From contig LR746264.1 in assembly GCA_902729315.2 (NCBI GenBank), positions 1,366,501 to 1,430,500 on the forward strand: a stretch of 64,000 bases of DNA, given 5' to 3'. Below, one piece after another: positions 22,054 to 35,526 of the stretch (position 1 is the first letter of the stretch; every line of letters begins with the position of its first letter). The notes under the pieces were generated by a model. That model did no database searches. It was not told the origin of the DNA and saw only the letters and a list, made by a program, of their open reading frames with translations. Both the position numbers and the translations under genes were made by a program. The DNA comes from Spirodela intermedia. Lineage: Eukaryota > Streptophyta > Magnoliopsida > Alismatales > Araceae.

Positions 22054-24213
22054 TCAGGAGGAGCACGTCGACGGTACGACGGTGCCGTATTTAGACAGGT
22101 TGACGTTGCGGCAGAAGGTCTTGGCAGGTGCTCCGCTCGCGGTGACGAGGTGGACGTCCTGCAGCGTTATCCCCCGGCAGGGGACGGTGCGGCTGCAGTC
22201 GAAGTCCATGGCCACCGCGGTGGCGCTCGTCCCCCTGACGTTCTGGAAGGTCACTCCGCTCACGGCGACGGCGGATTTCTGCGCGGCAGAGGGCGAACTG
22301 AAGATTAACGAGAGGAACTGAGCGAGAAAGCGAGAGTGAGAGAGAGAGAGAGAGAGAGAGCGGGAAGCAGGAGAGACGAAAAGGGCGGTGCTGGCATGCT
22401 CCACCTGTTCGCCGCAGGACTTGGGGGAGTCGCAATAGTTCTGGTCGATGATTATTGGGTTCTTCACGTTGTCCATCACGATGTTCCTGAAGATGATGTT
22501 TCTGGCGTACCCTTTTCCACCCTGAAGGGAGAGAACCGATCGACGGCGTCGTCGCAGTGTCAGTCCACGGAGCGCGAGAGAATTCGGGTTGGGTAGTCAG
22601 TCAGATGGCGTTACCTGCCAGGTCTTGATCCGGACTCCGTTGGTCGTTCCCTCCAGACGCGCCGTGTCGACCAAGACGTCGGAAACGGTGTGTTCCGCAC
22701 CGTTGGCTCCAAGGCTCCCGATACTGCCAGCGCCGATGAGACGAGTCAAGGCGGGAGAGGGGAGAAGATAGTGAGAGAGCACGGGGGTGAGAGGAAGAGG
22801 AGGCCAGCAGCAGATCCCAGCACATCGCCGGGAGATGTGTGTACCTGATTCCGTGGCCCGGTCCGCAGACGATGTTGGTGGCCGTAATGGAGCGAGAGCC
22901 GCTGACGATGGAGATGCAGTCGTCGCCTACAGGGAGGATTTGAAAGCGAAGTCACGGCTCGCATTCTTCCGGCTTCTCGGATGGGGGAGGCCGAGGAAGA
23001 GGAGGCGGAGGGTGGACCTGTCCTGATGACGGAGTCGCTGATCTTAACGTCGGTGCTGCCGGAGACGTGGATTCCGTCCGTGTTGGGACTGTTCCCGGGG
23101 GCGGAGATGGTCAGTCGGGAGATCCGGACGTTGGCGCACTTCGAGAAGGTGACGTGCATCTGCTGGCTGTTCTTGAACTTGAGATCGGTTACGGTCAAGC
23201 CGCGGCAGGATTGGAACGTCAGCGCCTGCAAGGAGTCAACCAGAGAAGTCAGCTCGCGGAAACATCGGAATCCACGAACTGAACGAGTTGAGTCTGGTCC
23301 AGAAAGTACCGTGGGTGCACCCTTGCACGGCTTTTTAACGTCGCACCGAGGAAAGATCAGAAGGCGAGTCAGTCAGCGGGTCGAGAGGAGCAAAGCCGAG
23401 GACGGAAGGAGTTTCCGCTGGGAGTGCCATGGAGTGCGCAAGCGGAGAAAGTAAGAGGGGTTGCTACCTGTGCGGAGTCGACCTTGCAGGAGACCTTCCA
23501 CCACACCGGCCCGTTGCCGTCGATGGTTCCGCCGCCCTCCACTCTGAGGCCGTCGACCTTGTCGAACAGCATCCAGAGCCTGCGGTCCGCTCCGTCCCAG
23601 TCGGACATCCTTCCGGAGGCGAGAATCGTTCCCTTGATCTGTGGGCGACAGTTGAAAGACAGAGGGAGTCTAAGGAGGCGCGACGCAATAAGATTTTGGT
23701 GCGAGGGGAGCTGGGGAGTGGGTTGTCGTGTCTCACCGCTACGGTGATTGGAGACTTGCAGGGACCGGAGAAGGTGATGGGCTTGAGCCGGTATGCCTTC
23801 CCCTCGGGGACCAGCACAGTGACGGGAGCTGAGGAAGAGCAAGCCGCCTTCCAGGCAGCGGCGAACGCCTGCAGACGAGATAATCGACGGGCGGGTCCGC
23901 GGGGGTTTAGAAGGAGATTCTCATCTGAGACGAAAGAGATTGCTGACCGGTCTACTACCTTGGTGTCGTCCGACGATCCGTCGCCTCGCGCTCCAAAGTC
24001 CTTCACGTTCCTCACCGTGCTTGCGCTTCCCAGAGTAGACCGCCTCCGTTCGTTGGCCGTCCCCGGAGACAGTTTTCTCACCGCGGAGGAGTCGGTGATG
24101 TCCAGACCGGTGCGGAATGAGGGGTCGCCGGAGAACGTCTGTTCCTGCTGAGAGTCGCCCGGACGAAGGAGAAGCACGAGGGCGAGGAGGAGGAGAAGCT
24201 TTTGCGCGCCCAT
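22054..24213 (-). CDS. Polygalacturonase (GH28), tandem copy 2
   Basis: Exons (minus strand): 24213-23959, 23868-23737, 23638-23468, 23330-23310, 23225-23018, 22926-22845, 22723-22615, 22521-22405, 22278-22054; 439 residues. Same signal peptide and complete GH28 active site as copy 1. Residue 117 is Thr (Ala in copies 1 and 3); residues 202 and 238 are Gly and Asn as in copy 3 and the fourth copy. At residue 117 and at two silent sites (exons 5 and 6) it agrees with the distant fourth copy, so it keeps the ancestral bases there. Intron 8 is 126 bases, divisible by three and free of in-frame stops, so its retention would insert 42 Ser/Leu-rich residues without breaking the frame. Confidence 0.93.
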
Positions 24214-24368
24214 CTGCGCCGCCTATGCTCAAGAGAGGTGTGCGTGTGTGGAGGTGATCTAGTTCGAGAGAGGGATAAGGAGACGTCGAGAGAGAGAGAG
24301 GTTGGCCTTCAGAAGGAGGGCTGAATATTGGATTTTGTTGTGGTAGATGGCAGATAGCTCCGCGCGGG

Positions 24369-24375
24369 TTATATA
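24369..24375 (-). promoter_or_regulatory. TATA box of PG copy 2
   Basis: Minus-strand TATATAA, same context and spacing to the ATG as in copy 1. The region upstream (to about 25.2 kb) is nearly identical to copy 1, including absence of the 18-base segment. Confidence 0.8.
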
Positions 24376-26389
24376 GAGCGACGAAGAGAGAGACGCAGCT
24401 TGGGCGTCCGAGGAAAGAAACTTCCATGTCAACTGTCCGTGGGATATGGACGGAGAGATGGTAGTGGGACAGACGGAAGGGTCGCCTCGCCGCCGGCGCC
24501 GGCGCCCCGTCCCTCTTCCTCTCTTTTTGCCCCCGTGCATGCGTCTTCGCGTCCCGAATTCGGCGCCTTCGTTCGTGTGAAGCGCCGTGCGACGAACCCA
24601 CCTGAAGATTATCCGGGCCGTTAATACCGGGTGCTACAACCGTCCGTCTGGTCAGCATATCTAACTGAACGGGACTCTTCCCCGTTGTGCTCGGTCAACT
24701 TTCTTTCTCTCGGATATCCGTTAGCTCATCTCTCTGTCTCCCGGCTTCCGTCAAACGTGAAAGATTTAGAACGTTTTTAATGCCCGTCGCTCCGCCGGCA
24801 CGTGGCGACCCCCGCGGTAGGGAGGAGAACGCCGCGGGTGGATCTACGCACTCCCGACCTGGTTGGAGTATGCAGGCTCCAGTGGCGGCGTAGTGTCAAT
24901 TAGCGGCCGTAGCAGCTGCGGAATTTGGGGACGCGCGGGAGGGACGACCATCCGAAGATTGCTTATTTTGCCGTGTGTGCGGACGCATCTCCACCGTCGC
25001 GGCGGAATTATCTCCGTCGGCGATGGCCAGTTCTCCGGGCTTGGGCTGACGATCAACGCGCCCGGCTAGATAGGCTTACAACTGGCCCTGGTTGTCGGCT
25101 GGAGCAGATGCTTTCGAGAAGACTAAATATTATGGGGCGTGGGCTGCTGGACGTGCAAGATACAAATCGCTGAGTCTCCAGAGTCTAGAGGCGGTTTTGA
25201 TGGCGCAGGAAGCTCCGCCATCCAGTTGACTACACGAGAGAGAGCAAAGAAAAAAAATAGTACTAGTTTTAGATTTGACGCGTTGTCACAACCTACCTTT
25301 GAAGGTCAATTCAGCCCATGCATAGCCTCATATGTTCGTTTATGGCTGATAGAAAATCCTTCAGCCTCACCATCTTCTTGTTGCCCTGAATTTTTGTCAC
25401 ATACTCTGCTTATGTTGTGGACAGAGAAAAAATATTCTGTATTTGTGAGATGAAGGCCACTGCAGTCCCGCTCAAGTATAAATTTAGTCGGCGGCACTTC
25501 TCCCTGTGTCTGTCTACATCGCCACCCAAATGTGCACCTACAAAACCTTGTAAACCCGAATTCAGCCTTGTCCTTGTAAGCCTCTTATTCTTGTTCTTGG
25601 TCACAACCTTGTGTTTGTCCAAGACTCCTTCAATGAATATCACATTCTGGACTCTCATAATTTTTCAGTTTTGATCACTCCCGAACTGATAAAAAAACTT
25701 GTGGGATCCATATCTTATGAGAGAACACCTCATGGTGTTGGATGCAGTTTGTCTGTTTTTTTAAAAATTACATGAACATTAGAGAGGCATTCAAATGACC
25801 TTAAGTAAGAAAGATTCACCTTCTTCCTTCCCAGTTCAGCACCCCTCTAATAGTTAAGAGTCTAGGGGCAGAAACATTCCTTAATTACCAAATTGCTTGT
25901 GTTAATAGCATCTAACCAAAATAATTTTTAGAGCCGTGCTTGCAATCTCTTGTGCTTCGCTAGCTTATTCAAGGCACAATTCATGCTTTCACCAATGCCA
26001 TCTGCTGATGAGTGTTCTCTACTTTCTTCTCTGTCCAATCCAATACTCTAAACAAAATTTCTTAAATTATTTGGTATTATGCTTACCGCCATTTTCTCAC
26101 TACAAATATTTAACGTGGAGGCCAAACTTGAGTTCCACATGATTTTTGTATATATTGAAAATCATATCAAAAATTATACTTATTAAAAAAAAAATGAACT
26201 CATGCTAGGAGCAAACATCTAATAGCCGATGGCTGAAGAACAGCTGTGGGGAAGACATCTGTCAGTTAGTCCTATGTAAGAGATATGTGGAGTAGAGATC
26301 TTTCCGGCTTATATAGCGAACTCAATCCTTACCTAATCTAGAAGAAGTAGATTGAAATTGATCCCAGTAGATAGATGCTCTGCCCTCTA

Positions 26390-26426
<37 letters not shown>

Positions 26427-27003
26427 TAACAAACTTTTAATCAATATGTTTTGTGTGAGAGAAGAGGCTAACCTCAAGACCTTTATCTTCATTAATCTGT
26501 AATCCTTTACCTCATGACATCGTCAAAGATGAATAAGGAGTAGAAAACCTTATTCTGATACAATTTATACATCTTTAGTTGTGTGGTGATGAAATCTCAA
26601 TATTGAATTCATGAAAGATAAAGTCTGTGTAAATATTTCTTATCCTAATTTCACAAAACTTAGAAGCTTAAACCCTTGAATCCACGAAAGAGTGATCTTC
26701 AGTGTACTAGGATCAAGAAGGTTCCCCTAAACCTACAAGGGAGGCGCCTGAACCAAAAAGCAATGAAATGGAATCTCAGAGAAGGAATTTTTTTTGTAAC
26801 ATTAAATAATGGTTATAGGGGTACGAGATGGGGTCTTTAAATAGATAAAAATGTGGTTTTGTTAGGATGGGACTTGAAAATATATTTAAGATACATATAA
26901 ATAAATTTAAGGTGAATAAATTACAAATATTTCCACTATTCTCCACATTAAACCTCATTTTAAGCCTCATATTGAACAGGGAAGGAATTTCAATGATCAA
27001 TGG

Positions 27004-29075
27004 TGACGGGGATGTAGGTCCTCATCGTTGAACAGTGGAAGAAATGTTCACACTCAAGATAGAGGGAAGAGAGGCAAGAGACAACCGAGGGGAACTCAGG
27101 ACACTAATAAGAGGCCGCGGGTTCCGACGGAACGCGTGTCGTGTAAAACACCCGACATGGTCAACGCCTCTGGACCCGGGTGTTTTAACCGTCCTTGCCT
27201 CAGTTGAGCCCTCTGATTCTTGTTTTCCACGTGGTGTCAAATAAACTGCCTGATACGCGTGGAGGAACGGGACTCTTCTGTCCTTGCTTTGCGAACCGTC
27301 TCCCGGAATGCCGATTTATCTCTTAGTGTGGTGCTGGACGTGAGTTATTGTCAGCATACAGATCCTCTTCTTCTTCTCCTCCTCGCTCTTCGAGAGGCGT
27401 TGGGGATGTTGCGGAATGGACGAGGGCTGGAACACTCGTGCTTTCAACACCGCGGCAAACGCCTCGGGCGGTTTTTCATTCCGACCAGAGAAGCTGTCTG
27501 CCGTGTGCGCGCGCGGGACTCTTCTGTTTCTCCCGCCGCAATTCTTTGCGTGCGGTTGAACACTTCTTCTCTTGAGTTATGATTGTTCTAAGTGGCCGAG
27601 GATATGGCCGGCCCAGATAGAGCCAACTTATCAAAGCTATTCGGACTGTGAGCAGACTCCGGTTTTATATTACGCGTAGTTTCCTTCCTGGTGACCTTCT
27701 GATGCACGAATAAGACCTGCGTTTAAGCTAGATTTTATTCGGACTTTGGAGCAGTAGTAAAATCTACCGAATAAGAGTCCCAACCGCGGCATATCTCAGA
27801 GGACGTTTTTCCGATCATTGTGAGATGGGGTCCGAACCTTCTATTGGAAACGGCATTCGAATGCGAAAACGTAACTCTCGGCTGTGATGTAATGAAAAAG
27901 GCAACTTTTCGTATATTGTGGGTACGGGACGAGCATGTTCTCCGGTGCTCGTTGCTCAGTCCGATCGCCAAAGTCATGTTCCTCCCACCTACTCGTAAGC
28001 AACAGGAATACGGCTCGTGCTTCACCTGGCATCGACCTATGAGAAGGGGCCAGCTACGATATACATCCATCTTCTGCGCCTAATGAAGCGCTCGATATTC
28101 CGGGTAGTATCTGGTACGACGCGTGATTCGTGTTGACACTCTCTGTCCTGTGATATAGGGAAAACGTCACGCTGTTTACGGAATATGCTCCGTGCAAACG
28201 CCCTACCACATCCAATGGAGCTGAGAGAGCAACGTGGACATACGAGCCGTTTATAAACGACGCCACACTTATATTGGGAAGGAAACCACGACGTGCGATA
28301 AAATTTAGTGCTCCAGTCGACAACAGTTCTGCGGTGGTAGGCGGAGCTAGGGCGTCCGAGGAAGGCAGCTTCCACGTCAACTCTTCCGGTTTTCTGGCAT
28401 GTCCCTGGTAGCGGACAGACGGAAGTGTCGCCTCGCCGTTGCCGCCGCGGCCCGTCTCCCTTCTTCTCTCCTCGGCCCCGTATGCATGCGTCTCCGCGTC
28501 CAGAATTCGGCGCCTTTGTTCGTGTGATCGCCGTACGACGAACCCACCTGAAGAATGTCAATGCCCTTAATACCCGGTCCTCGAACCGTCGTTTCCTTTG
28601 AGGTGCTGCGTGACTCCCCCTCCGATTGCTCCGTCGACTTTCTTTCTCTCGTTTATCCGTCAACTCGTCACTCTATCTCCCGGCTTCCGTCAAGCGTAAA
28701 AGATTGAAAACGCTTTTTATACCCTTCGCTCAGCGGGCACGTGGCGACCTCTGGGGCGGGAACCGCCGCCGGCCGAGCGAAGGGTACTGGCGCATCAGCT
28801 GCCGCAGCAGTACTCGGAGACGCAGGGGAAGGACGAGCGGCCCCAGCTTCCCTATTTTCCCGAATGTGCGGAGGCTCTCCCGTGTCGCGGCGGAATTAAC
28901 TTTTCTTTTGTCGACCTGATCCGCAGGGAACGACGGCGGACTGGGCTTGCAATTGGCCCTAGTTTTCGACTGGAGCAGATGTTTACGAGAAGACTAAATA
29001 TTTTGTGGCGTGGGCTTCTGGACCTGCTAGATACAAATCGCTAAGTTTTCAGAGTCTCCCTGAGGTCCAGGCTGT
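27004..29075 (-). pseudogene. Gene-less PG flank in unit B
   Basis: Counterpart of 15.85-17.92 kb: old PG downstream flank joined at about 28.31 kb to an orphan PG upstream region. Differs from the unit A copy by a few substitutions and a five-base indel near 28.48 kb, so the PG-deletion scar was copied along with the unit. Confidence 0.75.
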
Positions 29076-29931
29076 CCAAGTCTAACTCTGACTAGGTTAT
29101 CTGGCACACAACAAGGGTTCCGCTTCTTCTGGCACAGCGGATGTGTGTCTGACTAATGCATACACACACGAGACAGATAGAAGGGCACTAGACAATCCCC
29201 TTTCGTCCACGGTCGTACAAGGTTTTTCTTCCTTCATGAGAAAGAGACAACGTCTGAATTATAGTCCATTAGGCACAAAGGACAAGGTCGCCCTTAATCC
29301 AATATTTGCGTTCTTATCAAAGAGCCCCATTAGAGTCAATTAGCTCATTTTTTACAACTCCAAAAATCTAACACTTGGTGGCCGATTTTCAAGAAAAAAT
29401 AAAGCTTTTCTTTACCTTGTGCGACGTCTCCAGTAACATAATTCAACGTAGGAGAAAAACAACAAGAAACAGTTCTCATCATTCAGACCTCCAAGTTCTA
29501 TATACCACAACTATACCCTCTTCACGACAGGCCTATGACAATGTGTTCATGACTATAGTTTTTTTCTCTTGCTCTCAATCTTCATCAGGATTAAAGTTTA
29601 AATACCCTATTCAACGACAAGAGCAGCCCTAGAAAATGAGAAATTGACACATGTATGAGTTTCACGGGTGTCGACAAACCCAACCCATGAATACCCCCCC
29701 CCCCCTCTATGACTCGCACTCACTCCTCAGAGTTACGTGAAGAATTCACTTACAAATATTTCTCTTGATCTCCACACTAACCCTCACTTAGACCAAATCC
29801 CCGCCCTTGGATGTGTCTCTATGACTCTCACGTCCAGTCCTTACATTATCATGAAGAATTGAATTACAAACGGTTCGATTGATCACCACATAAACCATTA
29901 TTTGAAACCTAATCTCGAACGGTAAGAAGTT

Positions 29932-31351
29932 CTGGTGACCTACGGTAATGCAGTCGAGTGTCTTCGTCCTTGCACAGTTGACCAGATGTGCACACTCAAA
30001 ATAGACGGGAAGAGAGTCAAGAGATAGGGGAGGGGAACCCAGCACACTACCATTAGGCGGCAGCTTCCTCCCCCTCTTAAATCACGAGATAAGGTAAAAC
30101 CATAGGGACAGAAGGCACTCGTGCCCCTAATACTAAGTTTGGTCCGAGGGTGCTGCCCACCTGGACGCCCAACCGCCAGCTCACTATGGGGTTGGATCCG
30201 CGTGTTCCCCGGAGATCCCATCAGATCATTCTCCATATTTCCAACAATCTCCCACTTAGAGACTGATCTTCAAAGGAGACTGATCTCCCCACTTCAAACA
30301 TCCTCTTCGCTCTGCACTAGCTGCACACCGCGATTGGATACCACATGTATCCAGGCATGTACTGTACACGCATGACCATACCGCCGCGTGCCACACTGCT
30401 TGTACGACGCCGCATGCCTGTTTAAGGCCGCTGCCCATGCCGGCATGCTTCGCGCTGCCAGCTCTCGAAAAAATGTTTGTTTCCACCCGCGCCTCCCACA
30501 TTTTCACTCGAACCTAGCTCACCACAAAATACGTGTTCACAAACCAGCAGCTATGATACCACTGATGGGGACGGACGTCCTCATCTTTGCACCACTGAAT
30601 AGATGTGCAAACTCAATGTTGGGCAATGTGACCAGATCTAGGGCTGAATGGGCTAGGGAATTGCCTGATACAGCACCGGAAGTAAGGGAGCATGAGGACA
30701 GAATGTCCACGAGGTAATAAAATGCAGAGAGAAGTCTAACGTGCTGTGGTCTAAAGAGGATAAGAACACCTCATGACCAGTATACAAAAGGAGAAGAAAT
30801 AATATCCAATGTCAAGAGAGGAACAAGGTATAGAAGTATATGGAGTTAATGAAGCATTGATACCGGCCACCAGATGGGAGCGGAGGAGGAGAAGCCGGAA
30901 TCCTGTTTCCAGCCCCCAGAGAGGAAGGGATTACCGTGCCCTTAATCTCTTAGCCTCCCCCAATCCCTCCTTTAATATATCCGTGTTACAAAGGGGGCTG
31001 GACTGGTTTTGTACCTGAAACCAGTCCTAATCAATGGCTTAAGGGTGAGATGAGGTCCGGAGGGACCTCTCCTAAAAGTAAGGGTTGATCAAGTGACCCT
31101 TACACTCGAGATAGAGTGGGAGAGAGGCAGAGATAAGGGAGGGTACACTAGATGTACGTGGTTCGGAGATTCCGCCTACATGGTTAGACTCGTCTTTCTA
31201 GCCCAACGCAAGGGGTCATCAGAGCCGATTAGATCACTGAGTGAGAGTGAGAGAGGGAGAGAGACAGCGAGAGTGAGTCTTCAGTCGCTGCAACGGTGGT
31301 AATGAGACCGGACGCTATTTATAGGGGACGAGGGCCACGGGGAGGAGATGA
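29932..31351 (-). mobile_element. LTR-retroelement remnant R1 (unit B)
   Basis: Near-identical copy of the unit A remnant, with primer-binding-like site at 30550-30561 and minus-strand TATA-like site at 31315-31324. It lies just beyond the 3' flank of PG copy 3. Confidence 0.6.
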
Positions 31352-33204
31352 CGTCCTCAGATGCCGAAGTTGTCAGTCGTCGTAACCGAGAGATGCGGTC
31401 GGGAATGCGGAGGATCAACTGAACAGTGACCATGGCCCGCGTCGCCAGCAGAGTTTCCAGAAGGAGACCGACAACGTGCTCTCTCTTGCGGTGGCTGCCA
31501 GGTGCACCGTTTGCCCGTTTTTGTCCATACGGCCCGTAGGAGAAATGACGAGAACACGTGTGGAATCGGGTGTTAGAGTTATGCGTTGTCTCACCCTGGC
31601 CTGCTCGACGCCTCTGGACCCAGGTGTTTCAACCGTCCTCGCCTCTGTTGAGCCCTCTGATTCTTTTTTTCCACGTGGTGTCAAATAAACTGTCTGATAG
31701 ACGTGGACAAACGGGACTCCCCTGTCTGTGCGTTGTGAACCGTAGCGCGGAACGCCAGATATCCTTGTACGGTGTTGGATGTGCGTTATTGTTAACCGAA
31801 GGATCCTCTTCATCTTCTTTTCCTCGTTCTAAGAGAGACGTTCGGGATATTGCGCAGCGGACGACGGTGGCAACAGTCGCGCATTCAACACCGGATAAAC
31901 ACTGGCGAGCGATTTTTCACTCCGACCCGAGAAGCTGTTTCTCCAGTGTGCGCAAGACTTCCGTTTCTGGCGCCGTAATCCCTTGTGTGCGGGTGAAAGC
32001 TTCTTCTTTTGAGGTACGATCGTTCTAAGAGCCCGGGGATATGGCCAATCGAGACGGAACCGGCTTCACATTACGTGCGGGTAATATTTTTCCGGGTGAC
32101 ATCCTGACGGACGAACACGACCTCCGTTTGAGCTCGGTTTCATTCGGGTTTAGCTTGAGTAATAAAATCTGCCTATTAAGAGCCCCAAGTGCGGCGTATT
32201 TCTGAGCTTTTTTATCCGATAAAGCTGTGATGGGTGCGAAATTCTTTAGTGGAACGGCATTCGAATGCGCGCGCCTCGAAACAACAACCGTCGGCCGTAG
32301 TGTAAGAAAAATAGCAAACTCCCCTGTATTGTGTATTAGGGAGGCGCAAGCTCTCTGGACCTCGTTGCCCACTCCGATCGCTAAGGTCATGATCCTCCAA
32401 CGGTCTGGTAATGAACAGGAATACCGATCGCGCATCACCTGGCATTGGTATCTGACAAGGTGCATTTTACGAAATAAGGCCGTCTTCTTCGTCTAATGAA
32501 ATGCTCGATATTCCTCGTTGTATCTGATGGGCTGCGTTATCCGTGTCGACCGTTATATTCTGTGACATGACGGAAAAGATCTCGGTGTTTACAGAACATG
32601 CCATGTGAAAACGCGCTACGACACCCAATTTCCGTTCCACGACGAGGAAAACGATCGAGACACGAGCCGTTTTTGAACGACGCCACGCATCTATTGGCGA
32701 GTAAACCGTGACGTCGGAAAGGGTTTAGTGCTCTAGTCCAAAACAAGCCCAGTACCGGATGGATGTACGGGGACCGGATCGTAGACGAAGCGATCCTCGG
32801 AGAGGAGCACTCGCATTCCGCACACTAACGCCTCTCTCTCTCTCTCTATTTCGCCTGTCTCCACCGGTCGCTAGTACGCAGAGGCATGCTTCTATTGACT
32901 TGTTCGGAACAGTAGCTGCGGGTTGCTCTTGTGACAAGCATGAGGCTTCTGTGCAATTAAACTAGGGAGTCTGATTTACACGACGTTGAGAAGCTACAGC
33001 GGTTACAAATTTACACGATGTTACAATCGGACACCGAGGTCCGGGCTATAACGAAATGAATGAATTGTCATCTACGTGTTCGAGGTATAGTGAATGAATT
33101 GTCGTCTTCGTGTACGAGGTATAGTGAATGAATTGTCGTCTTCGTGTACGAGGTATAATGAATGAATTTGTTTCTTCCATCCTCCGGGACGGAAGCAGGC
33201 GTCT

Positions 33205-35364
33205 TCAGGAGGAGCACGTCGACGGTACGACGGTGCCGTATTTAGACAGGTTGACGTTGCGGCAGAAGGTCTTGGCAGGTGCTCCGCTCGCGGTGACGAG
33301 GTGGACGTCCTGCAGCGTTATCCCCCGGCAGGGGACGGTGCGGCTGCAGTCGAAGTCCATGGCCACCGCGGTGGCGCTCGTCCCCCTGACGTTCTGGAAG
33401 GTCACTCCGCTCACGGCGACGGCGGATTTCTGCGCGGCAGAGGGCGAACTGAAGATTAACGAGAGGAACTGAGCGAGAAAGCGAGAGTGAGAGAGAGAGA
33501 GAGAGAGAGAGCGGGAAGCAGGAGAGACGAAAAGGGCGGTGCTGGCATGCTCCACCTGTTCGCCGCAGGACTTGGGGGAGTCGCAATAGTTCTGGTCGAT
33601 GATTATTGGGTTCTTCACGTTGTCCATCACGATGTTCCTGAAGATGATGTTTCTGGCGTACCCTTTTCCACCCTGAAGGGAGAGAACCGATCGACGGCGT
33701 CGTCGCAGTGTCAGTCCACGGAGCGCGAGAGAATTCGGGTTGGGTAGTCAGTCAGATGGCGTTACCTGCCAGGTCTTGATCCGGACTCCGTTGGTCGTTC
33801 CCTCCAGACGCGCCGTGTCGACCAAGACGTCGGAAACGGTGTGTTCCGCACCGTTGGCTCCAAGGCTCCCGATACTGCCAGCGCCGATGAGACGAGTCAA
33901 GGCGGGAGAGGGGAGAAGATAGTGAGAGAGCACGGGGGTGAGAGGAAGAGGAGGCCAGCAGCAGATCCCAGCACATCGCCGGGAGATGTGTGTACCTGAT
34001 TCCGTGGCCCGGTCCGCAGACGATGTTGGTGGCCGTAATGGAGCGAGAGCCGCTGACGATGGAGATGCAGTCGTCACCTACAGGGAGGATTTGAAAGCGA
34101 AGTCACGGCTCGCATTCTTCCGGCTTCTCGGATGGGGGAGGCCGAGGAAGAGGAGGCGGAGGGTGGACCTGTCCTGATGACGGAGTCGCTGATCTTAACA
34201 TCGGTGCTGCCGGAGACGTGGATTCCGTCCGTGTTGGGACTGTTCCCGGGGGCGGAGATGGTCAGTCGGGAGATCCGGACGTTGGCGCACTTCGAGAAGG
34301 TGACGTGCATCTGCTGGCTGTTCTTGAACTTGAGATCGGTTACGGTCAAGCCGCGGCAGGATTGGAACGTCAGCGCCTGCAAGGAGTCAACCAGAGAAGT
34401 CAGCTCGCGGAAACATCGGAATCCACGAACTGAACGAGTTGAGTCTGGTCCAGAAAGTACCGTGGGTGCACCCTTGCACGGCTTTTTAACGTCGCACCGA
34501 GGAAAGATCAGAAGGCGAGTCAGTCAGCGGGTCGAGAGGAGCAAAGCCGAGGACGGAAGGAGTTTCCGCTGGGAGTGCCATGGAGTGCGCAAGCGGAGAA
34601 AGTAAGAGGGGTTGCTACCTGTGCGGAGTCGACCTTGCAGGAGACCTTCCACCACACCGGCCCGTTGCCGTCGATGGTTCCGCCGCCCTCCACTCTGAGG
34701 CCGTCGACCTTGTCGAACAGCATCCAGAGCCTGCGGTCCGCTCCGTCCCAGTCGGACATCCTTCCGGAGGCGAGAATCGTTCCCTTGATCTGTGGGCGAC
34801 AGTTGAAAGACAGAGGGAGTCTAAGGAGGCGCGACGCAATAAGATTTTGGTGCGAGGGGAGCTGGGGAGTGGGTTGTCGTGTCTCACCGCTACGGTGATT
34901 GGAGACTTGCAGGGACCGGAGAAGGCGATGGGCTTGAGCCGGTATGCCTTCCCCTCGGGGACCAGCACAGTGACGGGAGCTGAGGAAGAGCAAGCCGCCT
35001 TCCAGGCAGCGGCGAACGCCTGCAGACGAGATAATCGACGGGCGGGTCCGCGGGGGTTTAGAAGGAGATTCTCATCTGAGACGAAAGAGATTGCTGACCG
35101 GTCTACTACCTTGGTGTCGTCCGACGATCCGTCGCCTCGCGCTCCAAAGTCCTTCACGTTCCTCACCGTGCTTGCGCTTCCCAGAGTAGACCGCCTCCGT
35201 TCGTTGGCCGTCCCCGGAGACAGTTTTCTCACCGCGGAGGAGTCGGTGATGTCCAGACCGGTGCGGAATGAGGGGTCGCCGGAGAACGTCTGTTCCTGCT
35301 GAGAGTCGCCCGGACGAAGGAGAAGCACGAGGGCGAGGAGGAGGAGAAGCTTTTGCGCGCCCAT
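33205..35364 (-). CDS. Polygalacturonase (GH28), tandem copy 3
   Basis: Exons (minus strand): 35364-35110, 35019-34888, 34789-34619, 34481-34461, 34376-34169, 34077-33996, 33874-33766, 33672-33556, 33429-33205; 439 residues, signal peptide and all four GH28 motifs intact. The only amino-acid difference from copy 2 is Ala at 117. Intron 8 is 126 bases and in frame as in copy 2. Its distal promoter is not that of copies 1 and 2: homology breaks just upstream of the TATA box into older sequence that keeps the 18-base segment missing in the other two. Expression may therefore differ although the protein is nearly the same. Confidence 0.93.
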
Positions 35365-35519
35365 CTGCGCCGCCTATGCTCAAGAGAGGTGTGCGTGTGT
35401 GGAGGTGATCTAGTTCGAGAGAGGGATAAGGAGACGTCGAGAGAGAGAGAGGTTGGCCTTCAGAAGGAGGGCTGAATATTGGATTTTGTTGTGGTAGATG
35501 GCAGATAGCTCCGCGCGGG

Positions 35520-35526
35520 TTATATA
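35520..35526 (-). promoter_or_regulatory. TATA box of PG copy 3
   Basis: Minus-strand TATATAA in the same position as in copies 1 and 2. Divergence from the other copies starts within ten bases upstream of it. Confidence 0.8.

Larger units (their letters stand above)
21595..32745 (-). repeat. Tandem unit B (full, 11.15 kb)
   Basis: Second period, same content and order as unit A: PG gene 2, AT-rich filler (25.2-27.0), gene-less PG flank (27.0-29.07), R1 remnant (29.93-31.35). Offsets to unit A are 11151-11175 and change only at microsatellites and a few small indels; offset to unit C is a constant 11151. Confidence 0.95.

Noticed and set aside
23429-24151. 240-codon open frame on the plus strand
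   Set aside because: It is antisense to PG copy 2 exons 1-3 and runs through its introns. It has no start context or homology, and exists because the GC-rich PG exons lack stops on the opposite strand. The same holds for 34580-35302 and several frames at 11.8-13.0 kb.
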